A stretch of DNA of 8,026 nucleotides from an uncultured Streptococcus sp. (GTDB taxonomy: Bacteria; Bacillota; Bacilli; Lactobacillales; Streptococcaceae), in assembly GCA_902480035.1 (NCBI GenBank), contig CABSRC010000078.1:1-8026 (forward strand), read 5' to 3'. Shown one piece after another: positions 1-6,145 of this stretch (the stretch's first letter is position 1; each line of letters opens with the position of its first letter). The notes under the pieces are model-generated. The model did no database searches. It was not told where the DNA came from and saw nothing but the letters and a program-made list of their open reading frames with translations. The position numbers were made by a program, and so were the translations under genes.

Positions 1-140
1 CCCATAAAGGCACCTACCATGTAGATATCCCCATGGGCAAAGTTGATCAATTTGATAATTCCATACACCATGGTATAACCAAGGGCCAAGAGTGCATAGA
101 CACTTCCCAAGATTAGACCGTTCACTAATTGCTGGAGCAT
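1..140 (-). CDS. livH: Branched-chain amino acid ABC transporter permease LivH, N-terminal fragment (cut by window edge)
   Basis: Only the first 46 codons are inside the window; the gene runs off the left edge. The product would be one of two membrane permeases of a high-affinity Leu/Ile/Val ABC importer. Seen: an ATG at 140 preceded by AAAGGA, then a peptide starting MLQQLVNGLILGSVYALLAL, a hydrophobic first membrane segment, followed by the NFAHGD signature at residues 33-38. That signature is typical of the LivH/BPD_transp_2 permease family. The gene lies 81 bases downstream of the binding-protein gene livJ on the same strand, matching the livJ-livH order of streptococcal liv operons, so livM, livG and livF probably follow outside the window. 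No separate promoter is visible, so it should be transcribed from the livJ promoter. Family assignment is secure; the rest of the gene is unseen. Confidence 0.93.
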   Translation of the reverse strand, partial: MLQQLVNGLILGSVYALLALGYTMVYGIIKLINFAHGDIYMVGAFM

Positions 141-169
141 TTGAACCATCCTTTCTAACAATAAAGAGC

Positions 170-199
170 GAGGCCAGGAATTTTTATTCTCCCAGCCTC
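170..199 (-). terminator. Intercistronic hairpin between livJ and livH (possible attenuator or mRNA stabiliser)
   Basis: On the transcribed strand GAGGCTGGGA and TCCTGGCCTC form a 10-bp stem (eight Watson-Crick pairs, two G-U) around a 10-base A/T-rich loop. No run of U follows, so it is not a complete intrinsic terminator. Between a binding-protein gene and its permease gene such hairpins often lower downstream expression or protect the upstream mRNA 3' end, giving more binding protein than permease. That role is inferred here. Confidence 0.6.
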
Positions 200-221
200 T
201 TGTACAAACAACAAATGATAA

Positions 222-1379
222 TTATGGTTTAACAGACTCAACAGATTTGACTTTACCATCTTTCAAGCCAATCATAAGAGCTGATTTAACCGGGTTGTGG
301 TTCTTGTCGATTGACATTGTACCAGTCACACCTTCCAAGTCTTTCAACTTGGCAAGGTTGTCTTTCAATTCGACAGAGTTCTTAGCACCTTTAGATGCTT
401 CTGCAACCATGTAAACTGAGTCATAAGCCAAAGCTGCGAACATTGAAGGTTCTTCATTGTATTTCGCTTTGTATGCTTCTACGAATTTCTTGGCTTTATC
501 AGTCATTTCACCTTCAGTAGAGAATCCAGCTACGTAGTAGATATCAGTAGCTGCAGCAGGTGTTGCTTGTTCAACGAACTTCTCATCGCTAAATCCATCA
601 CCACCAATGATTGGTTGTTTGATTCCCATACCACGCGCTTGGTTTACGATCTTACCAGTTTCAGTGTAGTACCCTGGAAGAACAATCGCATCGAAGTCTT
701 TATCTTTGATTTTTGTAAGAGCAGCTTGGAAGTCTGTATCCTTAGATTGGAACGTTTCTGTTGCTACGATTTCACCTTTATAAGATTTCTTGAAGGCTTC
801 AGCAATCCCTTTAGCATAGTCAGATGAGTTATCGTAGTAAAGAACGACTTTCTTCGCTTTCAAGTTATCAGTTGTATATTTTGAAATGATTTTTCCTTGG
901 AAGCTATCGATGAAGGTTGCACGGAAAAGGTAATCTTGACCTTTTGTCAAATCATCTTGAGTTGCAGATGGTGTTACCAATGGAACACCTGCTTTACCAG
1001 CATTGGCAACGGCTGCTGCAGTTGCACCAGAAGTTGCAGGTCCTACAAGAGCGTTTACTTTTGATTGAGTGACAAGGTTTGTAGTGACTGTTGCTGCTTC
1101 AGCTGTTTCAGACTTGTTATCTTTGTCTGTGACAACGATCTTCTTACCGTCAGCTCCACCCTTAGCGTTGATTTCATCAACGGCCAATTGAGCACCTTTT
1201 TGTTCAGCACTACCGTAGGCTGCTACTTCACCAGTTTTTTCAAAGTTAAAACCGACTTTTAGTTCTTTACCGATTTCGTTACCAGTTGTGTTTGAACCTG
1301 AAGTAGAAACTTCACCACAAGCCGCAAGAAGAGCGACACTTGCAATGGTTAAAAATGAAAGAGCAAATTTTTTCTTCAT
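222..1379 (-). CDS. livJ: Branched-chain amino acid ABC transporter substrate-binding lipoprotein LivJ
   Basis: A 385-residue type I periplasmic-binding-protein-fold protein (Leu/Ile/Val receptor family). It would capture branched-chain amino acids outside the membrane and deliver them to the LivH/LivM permease. Seen: a lysine-rich N terminus (MKKKF), a hydrophobic signal segment, and a lipobox LAAC with the lipidated cysteine at residue 21. A Ser/Thr/Gly/Asn-rich linker follows, then the first lobe, beginning around residue 39 with KVGFNFEKTGEVAAYG and continuing with the GAQLAVDEINAKGG stretch characteristic of the family. The length is normal. The ATG at 1379 is preceded by AAGGAG at good spacing. 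It is the first gene of the liv operon, with livH 81 bases downstream. Transcription starts from its own promoter, which overlaps a CodY-like box. Exact ligand preference (Leu, Ile or Val) cannot be read from the sequence. Confidence 0.95.
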   Translation of the reverse strand: MKKKFALSFLTIASVALLAACGEVSTSGSNTTGNEIGKELKVGFNFEKTGEVAAYGSAEQKGAQLAVDEINAKGGADGKKIVVTDKDNKSETAEAATVTTNLVTQSKVNALVGPATSGATAAAVANAGKAGVPLVTPSATQDDLTKGQDYLFRATFIDSFQGKIISKYTTDNLKAKKVVLYYDNSSDYAKGIAEAFKKSYKGEIVATETFQSKDTDFQAALTKIKDKDFDAIVLPGYYTETGKIVNQARGMGIKQPIIGGDGFSDEKFVEQATPAAATDIYYVAGFSTEGEMTDKAKKFVEAYKAKYNEEPSMFAALAYDSVYMVAEASKGAKNSVELKDNLAKLKDLEGVTGTMSIDKNHNPVKSALMIGLKDGKVKSVESVKP

Positions 1380-1423
1380 TTGTAATGATCTCCTTAAATG
1401 AATCTTAAATTAAATACATTAAG

Positions 1424-1452
1424 AATATACCGAATTATCTGACAATTGTCAA
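1424..1452 (-). promoter_or_regulatory. Sigma-A promoter of livJ(HMGF)
   Basis: A perfect -35 TTGACA (1447-1452), a 17-base spacer and -10 TATATT (1424-1429). The predicted start is near 1417, giving a leader of about 38 bases before the livJ ATG. The -35 begins one base after the U-tract of the upstream ylbG terminator. Confidence 0.85.
1433..1447 (-). promoter_or_regulatory. CodY-like operator in the livJ promoter
   Basis: The 15-mer AATTGTCAGATAATT matches the published CodY consensus AATTTTCWGAAAATT at 13 of 15 positions. It fills the -35/-10 spacer and overlaps the last base of the -35 box, so a bound repressor would block RNA polymerase. CodY is the GTP/branched-chain-amino-acid sensor of Firmicutes, and repression of amino acid uptake genes by it is established in streptococci. 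The site itself is read by eye and is untested here. Confidence 0.75.
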
Positions 1453-1453
1453 T

Positions 1454-1487
1454 AAAAAAAACGCAATCCATCAAATGATTGCGTTTT
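1454..1487 (-). terminator. Intrinsic terminator of ylbG
   Basis: On the minus strand AAAACGCAATC and GATTGCGTTTT form a perfect 11-bp stem (core CGCAATC) with an 8-base loop, running into eight consecutive T residues. The stem starts at the base immediately after the ylbG TAG stop codon. Confidence 0.93.
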
Positions 1488-1766
1488 CTATCCTTCTGTG
1501 ACCACGGATGGGACCTCCAATCGCTGCAAACTCCCCACAAAATCCGTATCTAAATCTTTGAGATGGCAAGGCAAGACCTTTTTGACATAACGTTCTTTCT
1601 TTAAGTCTTCCATGACTTGATCGGCCTTGTCACTGTCCACATACAATTGGACATAGCGGCATTTCTTAGAATGGTACAAGACATCTCCGACAGATTGTAA
1701 TTTTTTCCCATCTCGATTGTAATACAACTTGACAATCAAGCCTGTTCTTTCTTGTTTCTCAAACAT
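1488..1766 (-). CDS. ylbG: YlbG family protein (DUF2129 / UPF0298)
   Basis: A small protein of 92 residues with no established biochemical function. Seen: an N terminus beginning MFEKQERTGLIVKLYYN, a central SKKCRYVQLYVD stretch and a later YVKKVLPCH segment. This is the usual DUF2129 layout of alternating beta strands and a helix, a ferredoxin-like pattern, without signal peptide or membrane segment, so it is probably cytoplasmic. Start choice: the frame can be opened two codons earlier at a TTG (1772), but AAAGGGA lies immediately before that TTG and at correct distance only for the ATG at 1766, so I use the ATG. The gene sits between clpP and livJ, as in other streptococci, with its own extended -10 promoter and terminator, making it a monocistronic unit. 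The family call is confident; the role is unknown. Confidence 0.88.
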   Translation of the reverse strand: MFEKQERTGLIVKLYYNRDGKKLQSVGDVLYHSKKCRYVQLYVDSDKADQVMEDLKKERYVKKVLPCHLKDLDTDFVGSLQRLEVPSVVTEG

Positions 1767-1793
1767 GGTCAATCCCTTTCTCGTTCTGTTACT

Positions 1794-1802
1794 AGTATAT
1801 CA
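1794..1802 (-). promoter_or_regulatory. Extended -10 promoter of ylbG
   Basis: TGA-TATACT on the minus strand fits the extended -10 consensus TGnTATAAT. No good -35 lies 16-18 bases upstream, which is acceptable for this promoter class. The predicted start is near 1787, about 20 bases before the ylbG ATG. It sits downstream of the clpP terminator. Confidence 0.6.
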
Positions 1803-1837
1803 AATTTCAAGAAAAAGAACTACTCTTTTATGGGAGC

Positions 1838-1863
1838 AAAAAAGGCTAGACAGTGCCTAGCCT
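1838..1863 (-). terminator. Intrinsic terminator of clpP
   Basis: On the minus strand AGGCTAGGC and GTCTAGCCT form a 9-bp stem (one G-U) with a 3-base loop, running straight into six T residues. A second small hairpin, ACCAT...ATGGT (1870-1887), lies between the clpP stop codon and this terminator and may help protect the 3' end. Confidence 0.92.
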
Positions 1864-1887
1864 CGTTGGACCATTCCAGAGGATGGT

Positions 1888-2478
1888 TTAGGCCAAATTA
1901 TTGTTGGCCATGATTTCATCAATAAAGCCATATTCAAGCGTTTCTTGTGCGCTCATCCAATTATCACGTTCCGCATCAGCATGCACTTTTTCGATCGGTT
2001 GACCTGAATTTTCCGCAAGGATTTTTTCCAAGTTATTCCGTGTTTTGAGCAAGTGTTCTGCTGCGATCGCCATATCGGTTTGTTGGGTACCACCACCAGT
2101 ACCACCCATTGGTTGGTGAATCATGTACTCGGCATTTGGCAACATGAAGCGTTTGCCCTTCGCACCACTTGAAGCGATAATAGTTCCCATAGATGCTGCC
2201 ATCCCCATAACAATGGTTTGGACATCTGACTTGATAAAGTTCATAGTATCTACGATGGCAAGACCTGCTGAGACAGAGCCACCTGGGGTATTGATATACA
2301 TATAGATATCTTTTCTATTATCTTGGGCATCCAAGAAGAGCAATTGAGCGATAATGGAGTTAGCCATTTGGTCCTCAACTGGTCCTGTTACCATGATAAT
2401 TCGATCTTTCAACAGACGGGAATAAATATCGTAAGAACGTTCTCCACGACTGGTTTGTTCAATAACTACTGGAATCAT
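1888..2478 (-). CDS. clpP: ATP-dependent Clp protease proteolytic subunit ClpP
   Basis: The 196-residue serine peptidase (family S14) that assembles as a tetradecameric barrel and degrades proteins fed to it by Clp ATPases (ClpC, ClpE, ClpX, ClpL types in streptococci). Seen: the catalytic triad Ser96 (in GMAASMG), His121 (in YMIHQP) and Asp172 (in AERDNWM), and the NTPGGSVSAG oxyanion-region loop at 63-72. The N-terminal MIPVVIEQTSRGERSYDIYSR matches the Gram-positive form without a long propeptide. Length is standard and the frame is intact. The ATG at 2478 has AAAGGAG upstream at suitable distance. The gene has its own CtsR-controlled promoter and terminator; upp lies 129 bases upstream without an obvious terminator between, so some read-through from upp is possible. 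Involvement in stress tolerance and competence control is known for the family, not shown here. Confidence 0.98.
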   Translation of the reverse strand: MIPVVIEQTSRGERSYDIYSRLLKDRIIMVTGPVEDQMANSIIAQLLFLDAQDNRKDIYMYINTPGGSVSAGLAIVDTMNFIKSDVQTIVMGMAASMGTIIASSGAKGKRFMLPNAEYMIHQPMGGTGGGTQQTDMAIAAEHLLKTRNNLEKILAENSGQPIEKVHADAERDNWMSAQETLEYGFIDEIMANNNLA

Positions 2479-2507
2479 CTATTCTTCTCCTTTAGTATCC
2501 ATTCATT

Positions 2508-2522
2508 CTCACGATTCGTGAG
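2508..2522. repeat. Perfect palindrome in the clpP 5' untranslated region
   Basis: CTCACGATTCGTGAG is a perfect inverted repeat, 7-base arms around one central base, inside the predicted clpP leader between transcription start (about 2534) and the ribosome binding site. In RNA it could make a 5-6 bp hairpin; in DNA it has operator-like symmetry. It matches no regulator consensus that I can name. Confidence 0.6.
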
Positions 2523-2540
2523 GTTCAAAGTATATGTGCT

Positions 2541-2569
2541 ATTATAAACCAATGGTCAAAAAAGGTCAA
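2541..2569 (-). promoter_or_regulatory. Sigma-A promoter of clpP
   Basis: -35 TTGACC (2564-2569), a 17-base spacer and a perfect -10 TATAAT (2541-2546) on the minus strand. The predicted start is near 2534, leaving a leader of about 55 bases. Confidence 0.9.
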
Positions 2570-2570
2570 A
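2554..2570 (+). promoter_or_regulatory. CtsR operator of clpP
   Basis: GGTCAAA-AAA-GGTCAAA is an exact heptad direct repeat matching the CtsR box (RGTCAAANANRGTCAAA). It covers the -35 box and much of the spacer of the clpP promoter, so CtsR binding should block transcription until heat or protein-folding stress releases it. CtsR control of clpP is established in Gram-positive bacteria including streptococci. Confidence 0.95.
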
Positions 2571-2607
2571 TCTAAAGCACCTTTTGGACGAATCATGAAT
2601 GGTTTCT

Positions 2608-3237
2608 TTATTTGGTACCGAATAAACGGTCACCTGCATCCCCAAGACCAGGAACGATGTAACCATGTTCATTCAAATGATCATCGAGGGCTGCTGTAAA
2701 GATATCAACATCTGGGTGAGCTTCTTGAAGAGCTTTCACCCCTTCTGGCGCTGCTACTAAGCAGACAAATTTAATATGGCTAGCGCCACGTTTTTTCAAG
2801 GAATCAATAGCTAGAATAGCGGATCCACCCGTAGCAAGCATCGGGTCTACTACAAAGATACGACGTTGATCAATATCTTCCGGCAATTTCACCAAGTATT
2901 CAACTGGTTTCAAGGTTTCTTCATCACGGTACATCCCGATATGGCCAACCTTGGCTGCTGGAACCAAACTCAAGAGACCATCAACCATCCCAATCCCTGC
3001 ACGAAGAATGGGAACAATAGCCAATTTTTTCCCTGCGATTTGCTTTTGAACGGTTTTGGTAATCGGAGTTTCAATTTCAACGTCCTCAAGAGGCAATTCA
3101 CGCAAAACTTCGTAGCCCATCAACATAGCAATCTCATCTACCAATTCTCGAAAGGCCTTTGTAGAGGTATCTGTACGACGGAGAATAGACAATTTATGTT
3201 GAATGAGTGGATGTGTAATAACTTCTAGTTTTCCCAT
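2608..3237 (-). CDS. upp: Uracil phosphoribosyltransferase (pyrimidine salvage)
   Basis: Converts uracil and PRPP to UMP and pyrophosphate in the cytoplasm, recycling uracil. The 209-residue length is standard. Seen: the type I PRPP-binding motif VVDPMLATGG at residues 129-138 and the C-terminal uracil-binding loop IVPGLGDAGDR at 194-204. The conserved PILRAGIGMVDG segment at 76-87 and HIGMYRDEET at 99-108 are also present. The ATG at 3237 is preceded by AAGGA about seven bases upstream. The gene has its own extended -10 promoter, is separated from mgtA by a terminator, and is followed after 129 bases by clpP. It has an unusually structured leader of about 135 bases that could regulate expression. 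No truncation or missing key residue is seen. Confidence 0.98.
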   Translation of the reverse strand: MGKLEVITHPLIQHKLSILRRTDTSTKAFRELVDEIAMLMGYEVLRELPLEDVEIETPITKTVQKQIAGKKLAIVPILRAGIGMVDGLLSLVPAAKVGHIGMYRDEETLKPVEYLVKLPEDIDQRRIFVVDPMLATGGSAILAIDSLKKRGASHIKFVCLVAAPEGVKALQEAHPDVDIFTAALDDHLNEHGYIVPGLGDAGDRLFGTK

Positions 3238-3271
3238 TTTTGAGATCCTTCTTTCTAAGCTGCCATCTTTT

Positions 3272-3329
3272 AAAAAGGAGCTTGGATTGAGGAAGAGTCA
3301 AACTTTCCCTCTTTCTGTTACTCCTTTTT
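3272..3329 (-). promoter_or_regulatory. Nested stem-loop in the upp leader (candidate attenuator)
   Basis: In the predicted upp mRNA, AAAAAGGAG (3321-3329) and CTCCTTTTT (3272-3280) are complementary over 9 bp. They enclose a second stem, GAGGGAAAGT/ACTCTTCCTC (3302-3311 with 3289-3298), which has one mismatch, one G-U and a 3-base loop. The outer 3' arm ends in five U residues, so the structure has a terminator-like end 34 bases before upp. I do not see a PyrR-binding loop or another known riboswitch consensus. The structure is seen; regulatory function is inferred and uncertain. Confidence 0.4.
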
Positions 3330-3379
3330 TGATACGCGCAACACGTGGAAATCTTCATTTCCAACTTTATATTCGTCTT

Positions 3380-3388
3380 ATTATACCA
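3380..3388 (-). promoter_or_regulatory. Extended -10 promoter of upp
   Basis: TGG-TATAAT on the minus strand: a perfect -10 hexamer with the TGn extension. No convincing -35 is present at 17 bases. It sits just downstream of the mgtA terminator, with a predicted start near 3373 and a leader of about 135 bases. Confidence 0.7.
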
Positions 3389-3397
3389 AATTTCACC

Positions 3398-3448
3398 AAA
3401 AAAAGAGAGCCCTTACACTTAATTTTTTAAAGTTCGGACTCACTCTTT
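3398..3448 (-). terminator. Probable intrinsic terminator of mgtA
   Basis: Minus-strand GAGTCC and GGGCTC pair (one G-U). After a T-T mismatch the stem extends with AAAGAG/TCTTTT pairs, and seven consecutive T residues end it. The loop is long (about 23 bases) and A/T-rich, with a possible inner ACTT/AAGT helix. The hairpin begins 11 bases after the mgtA stop codon. Confidence 0.72.
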
Positions 3449-3459
3449 CTATGGAAAAA

Positions 3460-6120
3460 TCACAACCATTCCTTGTATTTCTTGATATAGATACGTTTGA
3501 CAACCGTCACACTCAGCATATAGAGGACGATAATAGCAAACAATAGAACAAAGTACAATCCATTGAGTTGGCTCAACTTCAAGATAGGGGCCAAAGGACT
3601 ATATGGAAGGGAGGTCACAAAGATGGCTGCTGCTAGGGTCGTCACCACAACTGAGAAGGCTGGACGACTTTGGATAAATGGCAATTTTGGTGAGCGCAAC
3701 ATATGAATAACCATAGTTTGCGACCACATGGATTCGATAAACCATCCGGTTTGGAAAACCATGATAAAGGCTGCTGCATCTGCTGCTCCATAGTTGTAGC
3801 CATGACCTAAAATCATTGGGACAACAAGGAAGTAGAGAAGCATGTAGGTAATAATATCAAATACGGATGAAATTGGACCGATCCAGGCCATGAAGCGCAT
3901 AATAGAATTGGCTTCCCAGATACGAGGTTTCTTGAGGAATTCCTTGTCGACATTGTCAAAAGGAAGGGCGATACAAGAAAGATCATAGATGAGATTGAGC
4001 ACAATCAAATGAACGGGCGCCATGGGAAGGAAGGGTAAAAAGATGCTGGCAAAGAGAAGAGAAAAGATATTCCCGAAGTTAGAAGAAACCGTCATCTTGA
4101 TGTACTTAGTCATATTGGCATAGACCTTGCGGCCTTCGACCAAACCTTTTTCAAGGACCATCAAGTCCTTATCAAGCAGGATGACATCTGCCGTTTCTTT
4201 GGCAATATCAACAGCAGTATCCACAGAGATCCCAACATCTGACACCTTCATGGATGGAGCATCGTTAATCCCATCTCCCATGTACCCCACCTTGTGGCCA
4301 TTTTTCTTAAGGCTAAGAATGATCCGGGCTTTTTGATCGGGCGATAATTTGGCAAATACTGTTGTTGTTTCCACAACTTGCGCTAACTCTTGGTCTGTCA
4401 TCGTATCGATTTCGCTTCCCAAAAGAATCCGCTCGACATCTAGTCCTACTTTTTCACAGACAGCTTGGGTGACCTTATCATTGTCGCCAGTTAAGATCTT
4501 AGTGGTAACCCCATATTCTGCAAGAGCTTTGATCGCTGGAGCTGCAGAAGGTTTTGGTGGATCAAGAAAGGCCAGGTAACCGGTTAGGATCATGTCTCCT
4601 TCATCTTCGACACTAAAGATTTCATTTTCGTCCAAGTCGGTTTTGTAGCTGACTCCCAAAACACGAAGACCTTGTTCATTTAATTGAGCGACCTCAGCGA
4701 GGACCTCTTGACGGACCTCGTCTGTTAATCGTTTGATATCACCCTTGTATTCAACATAAGTCGATACAGAAAGCATTTCTTCCAAGGCCCCCTTGGTCAC
4801 CATGCTAACCACACCATCTTCATCCTTGACAATGACACTCATGCGACGACGTTCAAAATCAAAGGGCAATTCATCTATCTTATGGAAGGTTTGATCTAGA
4901 TCGCGAACAATCTCATGTTTCTTGGCTTCTTTATGGGTTCGGTTGATAATCGCCCGGTCCATCAAATTTTTTAGCCCAGTTTGGAAATAGGAATTCAAAT
5001 AAGCCCGGCGAAGGACTGATAGATCCAAATCGCCATGGATATCAAGCGGATACTCCAAAACGATTTCATCTTGGGTCAAGGTTCCTGTCTTATCTGTACA
5101 CAAAATATCGATGGCACCGAGGTCTTGGATCGCATTGAGTTTTTTGATGACGACTTTTTCCTTGGCCATGATGATGGAACCTTTGGCAAGACTCGCCGTA
5201 ATAATCATCGGCAACATTTCAGGAGTCAAACCAACCCCAACGCTGAGGGCAAAGACACCTGCTTCTAACCAGTCACCATCTGTTAGGCCGTTGATCACAA
5301 AGACGACGGGCACCATGACTAACATGAGTCGAATCAAGAGCCAAGAAATGGTGTTCATTTCTCTCTCAAATGAGGTTGGTTCGTCATAGGTGTTGATGGT
5401 TTGCTCAATGGCGCCCATCATGGTTTCATCCCCCACGACTAAGACTAAAGCGGTCGCCCGTCCGGAGATGACATTGGTTCCCATGAAGGCCAAGCTTTCA
5501 CTCTCCAAGAGACTATCTAGATTTTGACTGTCGGCTTTTCTGAGACAAACCTTTTCAACAGCATCACTTTCCCCTGTGAGACCAGATTGTTGGACAAAAA
5601 AGTCACGGGAATCAATCAAGACCACATCTGCTGGGATCATATCGCCGGCACTCAGTTTGATCACATCTCCGACAACGATTTCATCGATCGGAATTTCTTG
5701 TTCTGATCCATCACGCAGAACGGTCGCTGTATTGACAATCATACGTGATAAGTTGCTGGCAGCTTTGTCGCTCCGCAATTCTTGAATGAAGCGGATCCCA
5801 CCAGAGATCAAGACCAAGGTCACAATGATGATAGAGGTCGTTGGATCCTGCTCACCTGGTTTTGCTAGCCAGACATTGGTGATGAAGGAAACCAGGGCAA
5901 TGACCAACAAAATCACCGTAAAAGGATTGATGATCGATTCGTAGATCTTTTTGATCATGGAATCTTCTTGACCTTTTGTGATGACATTTTCGCCATAGGC
6001 ATCGCGGTTTTCTTCTACTTGATCGTCAACTAGACCAAGGGCACTGGTTTTATAGTTGGCAAAGGTGCTTTCAAGTGGTTCTTGAAGAGCAGCAATGAGT
6101 CTTTCTTTATTTGTTTGCAT
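3460..6120 (-). CDS. mgtA: P-type Mg2+-transporting ATPase, MgtA type (P3B)
   Basis: An 886-residue membrane ATPase predicted to import Mg2+ into the cytoplasm. Seen in order: cytoplasmic N terminus; first membrane pair about 67-83 and 95-108; actuator LTGES at 181-185; TM4 ion-site segment GLTPEMLPMI at 297-306; phosphorylation motif DKTGT with Asp343; nucleotide-binding KGA at 443-445; DPPK at 520; TGDN at 544; hinge GDGIND at 615-620; C-terminal membrane segments with LIYDLSCIALPFDNVD at 710-725, the typical MgtA-family region. Start choice: a TTG at 6138 opens the frame six codons earlier, but AAAAAGGAG falls inside those codons and is correctly placed for the ATG at 6120, so I use the ATG. 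Upstream are an M-box riboswitch, a terminator and a small leader frame, supporting Mg2+ as substrate. The enzyme is intact. Direction of transport is inferred from family and riboswitch. Confidence 0.95.
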   Translation of the reverse strand: MQTNKERLIAALQEPLESTFANYKTSALGLVDDQVEENRDAYGENVITKGQEDSMIKKIYESIINPFTVILLVIALVSFITNVWLAKPGEQDPTTSIIIVTLVLISGGIRFIQELRSDKAASNLSRMIVNTATVLRDGSEQEIPIDEIVVGDVIKLSAGDMIPADVVLIDSRDFFVQQSGLTGESDAVEKVCLRKADSQNLDSLLESESLAFMGTNVISGRATALVLVVGDETMMGAIEQTINTYDEPTSFEREMNTISWLLIRLMLVMVPVVFVINGLTDGDWLEAGVFALSVGVGLTPEMLPMIITASLAKGSIIMAKEKVVIKKLNAIQDLGAIDILCTDKTGTLTQDEIVLEYPLDIHGDLDLSVLRRAYLNSYFQTGLKNLMDRAIINRTHKEAKKHEIVRDLDQTFHKIDELPFDFERRRMSVIVKDEDGVVSMVTKGALEEMLSVSTYVEYKGDIKRLTDEVRQEVLAEVAQLNEQGLRVLGVSYKTDLDENEIFSVEDEGDMILTGYLAFLDPPKPSAAPAIKALAEYGVTTKILTGDNDKVTQAVCEKVGLDVERILLGSEIDTMTDQELAQVVETTTVFAKLSPDQKARIILSLKKNGHKVGYMGDGINDAPSMKVSDVGISVDTAVDIAKETADVILLDKDLMVLEKGLVEGRKVYANMTKYIKMTVSSNFGNIFSLLFASIFLPFLPMAPVHLIVLNLIYDLSCIALPFDNVDKEFLKKPRIWEANSIMRFMAWIGPISSVFDIITYMLLYFLVVPMILGHGYNYGAADAAAFIMVFQTGWFIESMWSQTMVIHMLRSPKLPFIQSRPAFSVVVTTLAAAIFVTSLPYSPLAPILKLSQLNGLYFVLLFAIIVLYMLSVTVVKRIYIKKYKEWL

Positions 6121-6126
6121 TGGTAT

Positions 6127-6145
6127 CTCCTTTTTCAATCAGGAG
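6127..6145 (-). promoter_or_regulatory. Hairpin sequestering the mgtA ribosome binding site
   Basis: In the mRNA, CUCCU (6141-6145, spanning the last sense codon and into the stop codon of the leader frame) can pair with AGGAG (6127-6131), the mgtA ribosome binding site, across a 9-base loop. Five pairs, four of them G-C or adjacent to G-C, would mask the site when the leader is untranslated. The pairing is seen; its use is inferred. Confidence 0.5.

Noticed and set aside
2571..2607. A terminator for upp between upp and clpP
   Set aside because: No stem followed by a U-run is present downstream of the upp stop. The complementary segments there pair only with distant sequences past the clpP promoter.
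3272..3373. PyrR-binding attenuator before upp
   Set aside because: The leader contains GAGGG and purine-rich stretches, but not the conserved PyrR-binding loop sequence in a proper stem-loop, so I describe it only as an unidentified structure.
5035..5389. Overlapping plus-strand frames opposite mgtA, and similar ones opposite upp, clpP, livJ and patB
   Set aside because: They lie wholly antisense to intact conserved genes, lack ribosome binding sites and give low-complexity, non-family translations.
3460..6120. Ca2+/Mn2+ (SERCA-like, P2A) efflux ATPase as the identity of the large P-type ATPase
   Set aside because: The GLTPEMLPMI ion-site segment and the LIYDLSCIALPFDNVD region are typical of the Mg2+ P3B group, and an M-box precedes the gene.
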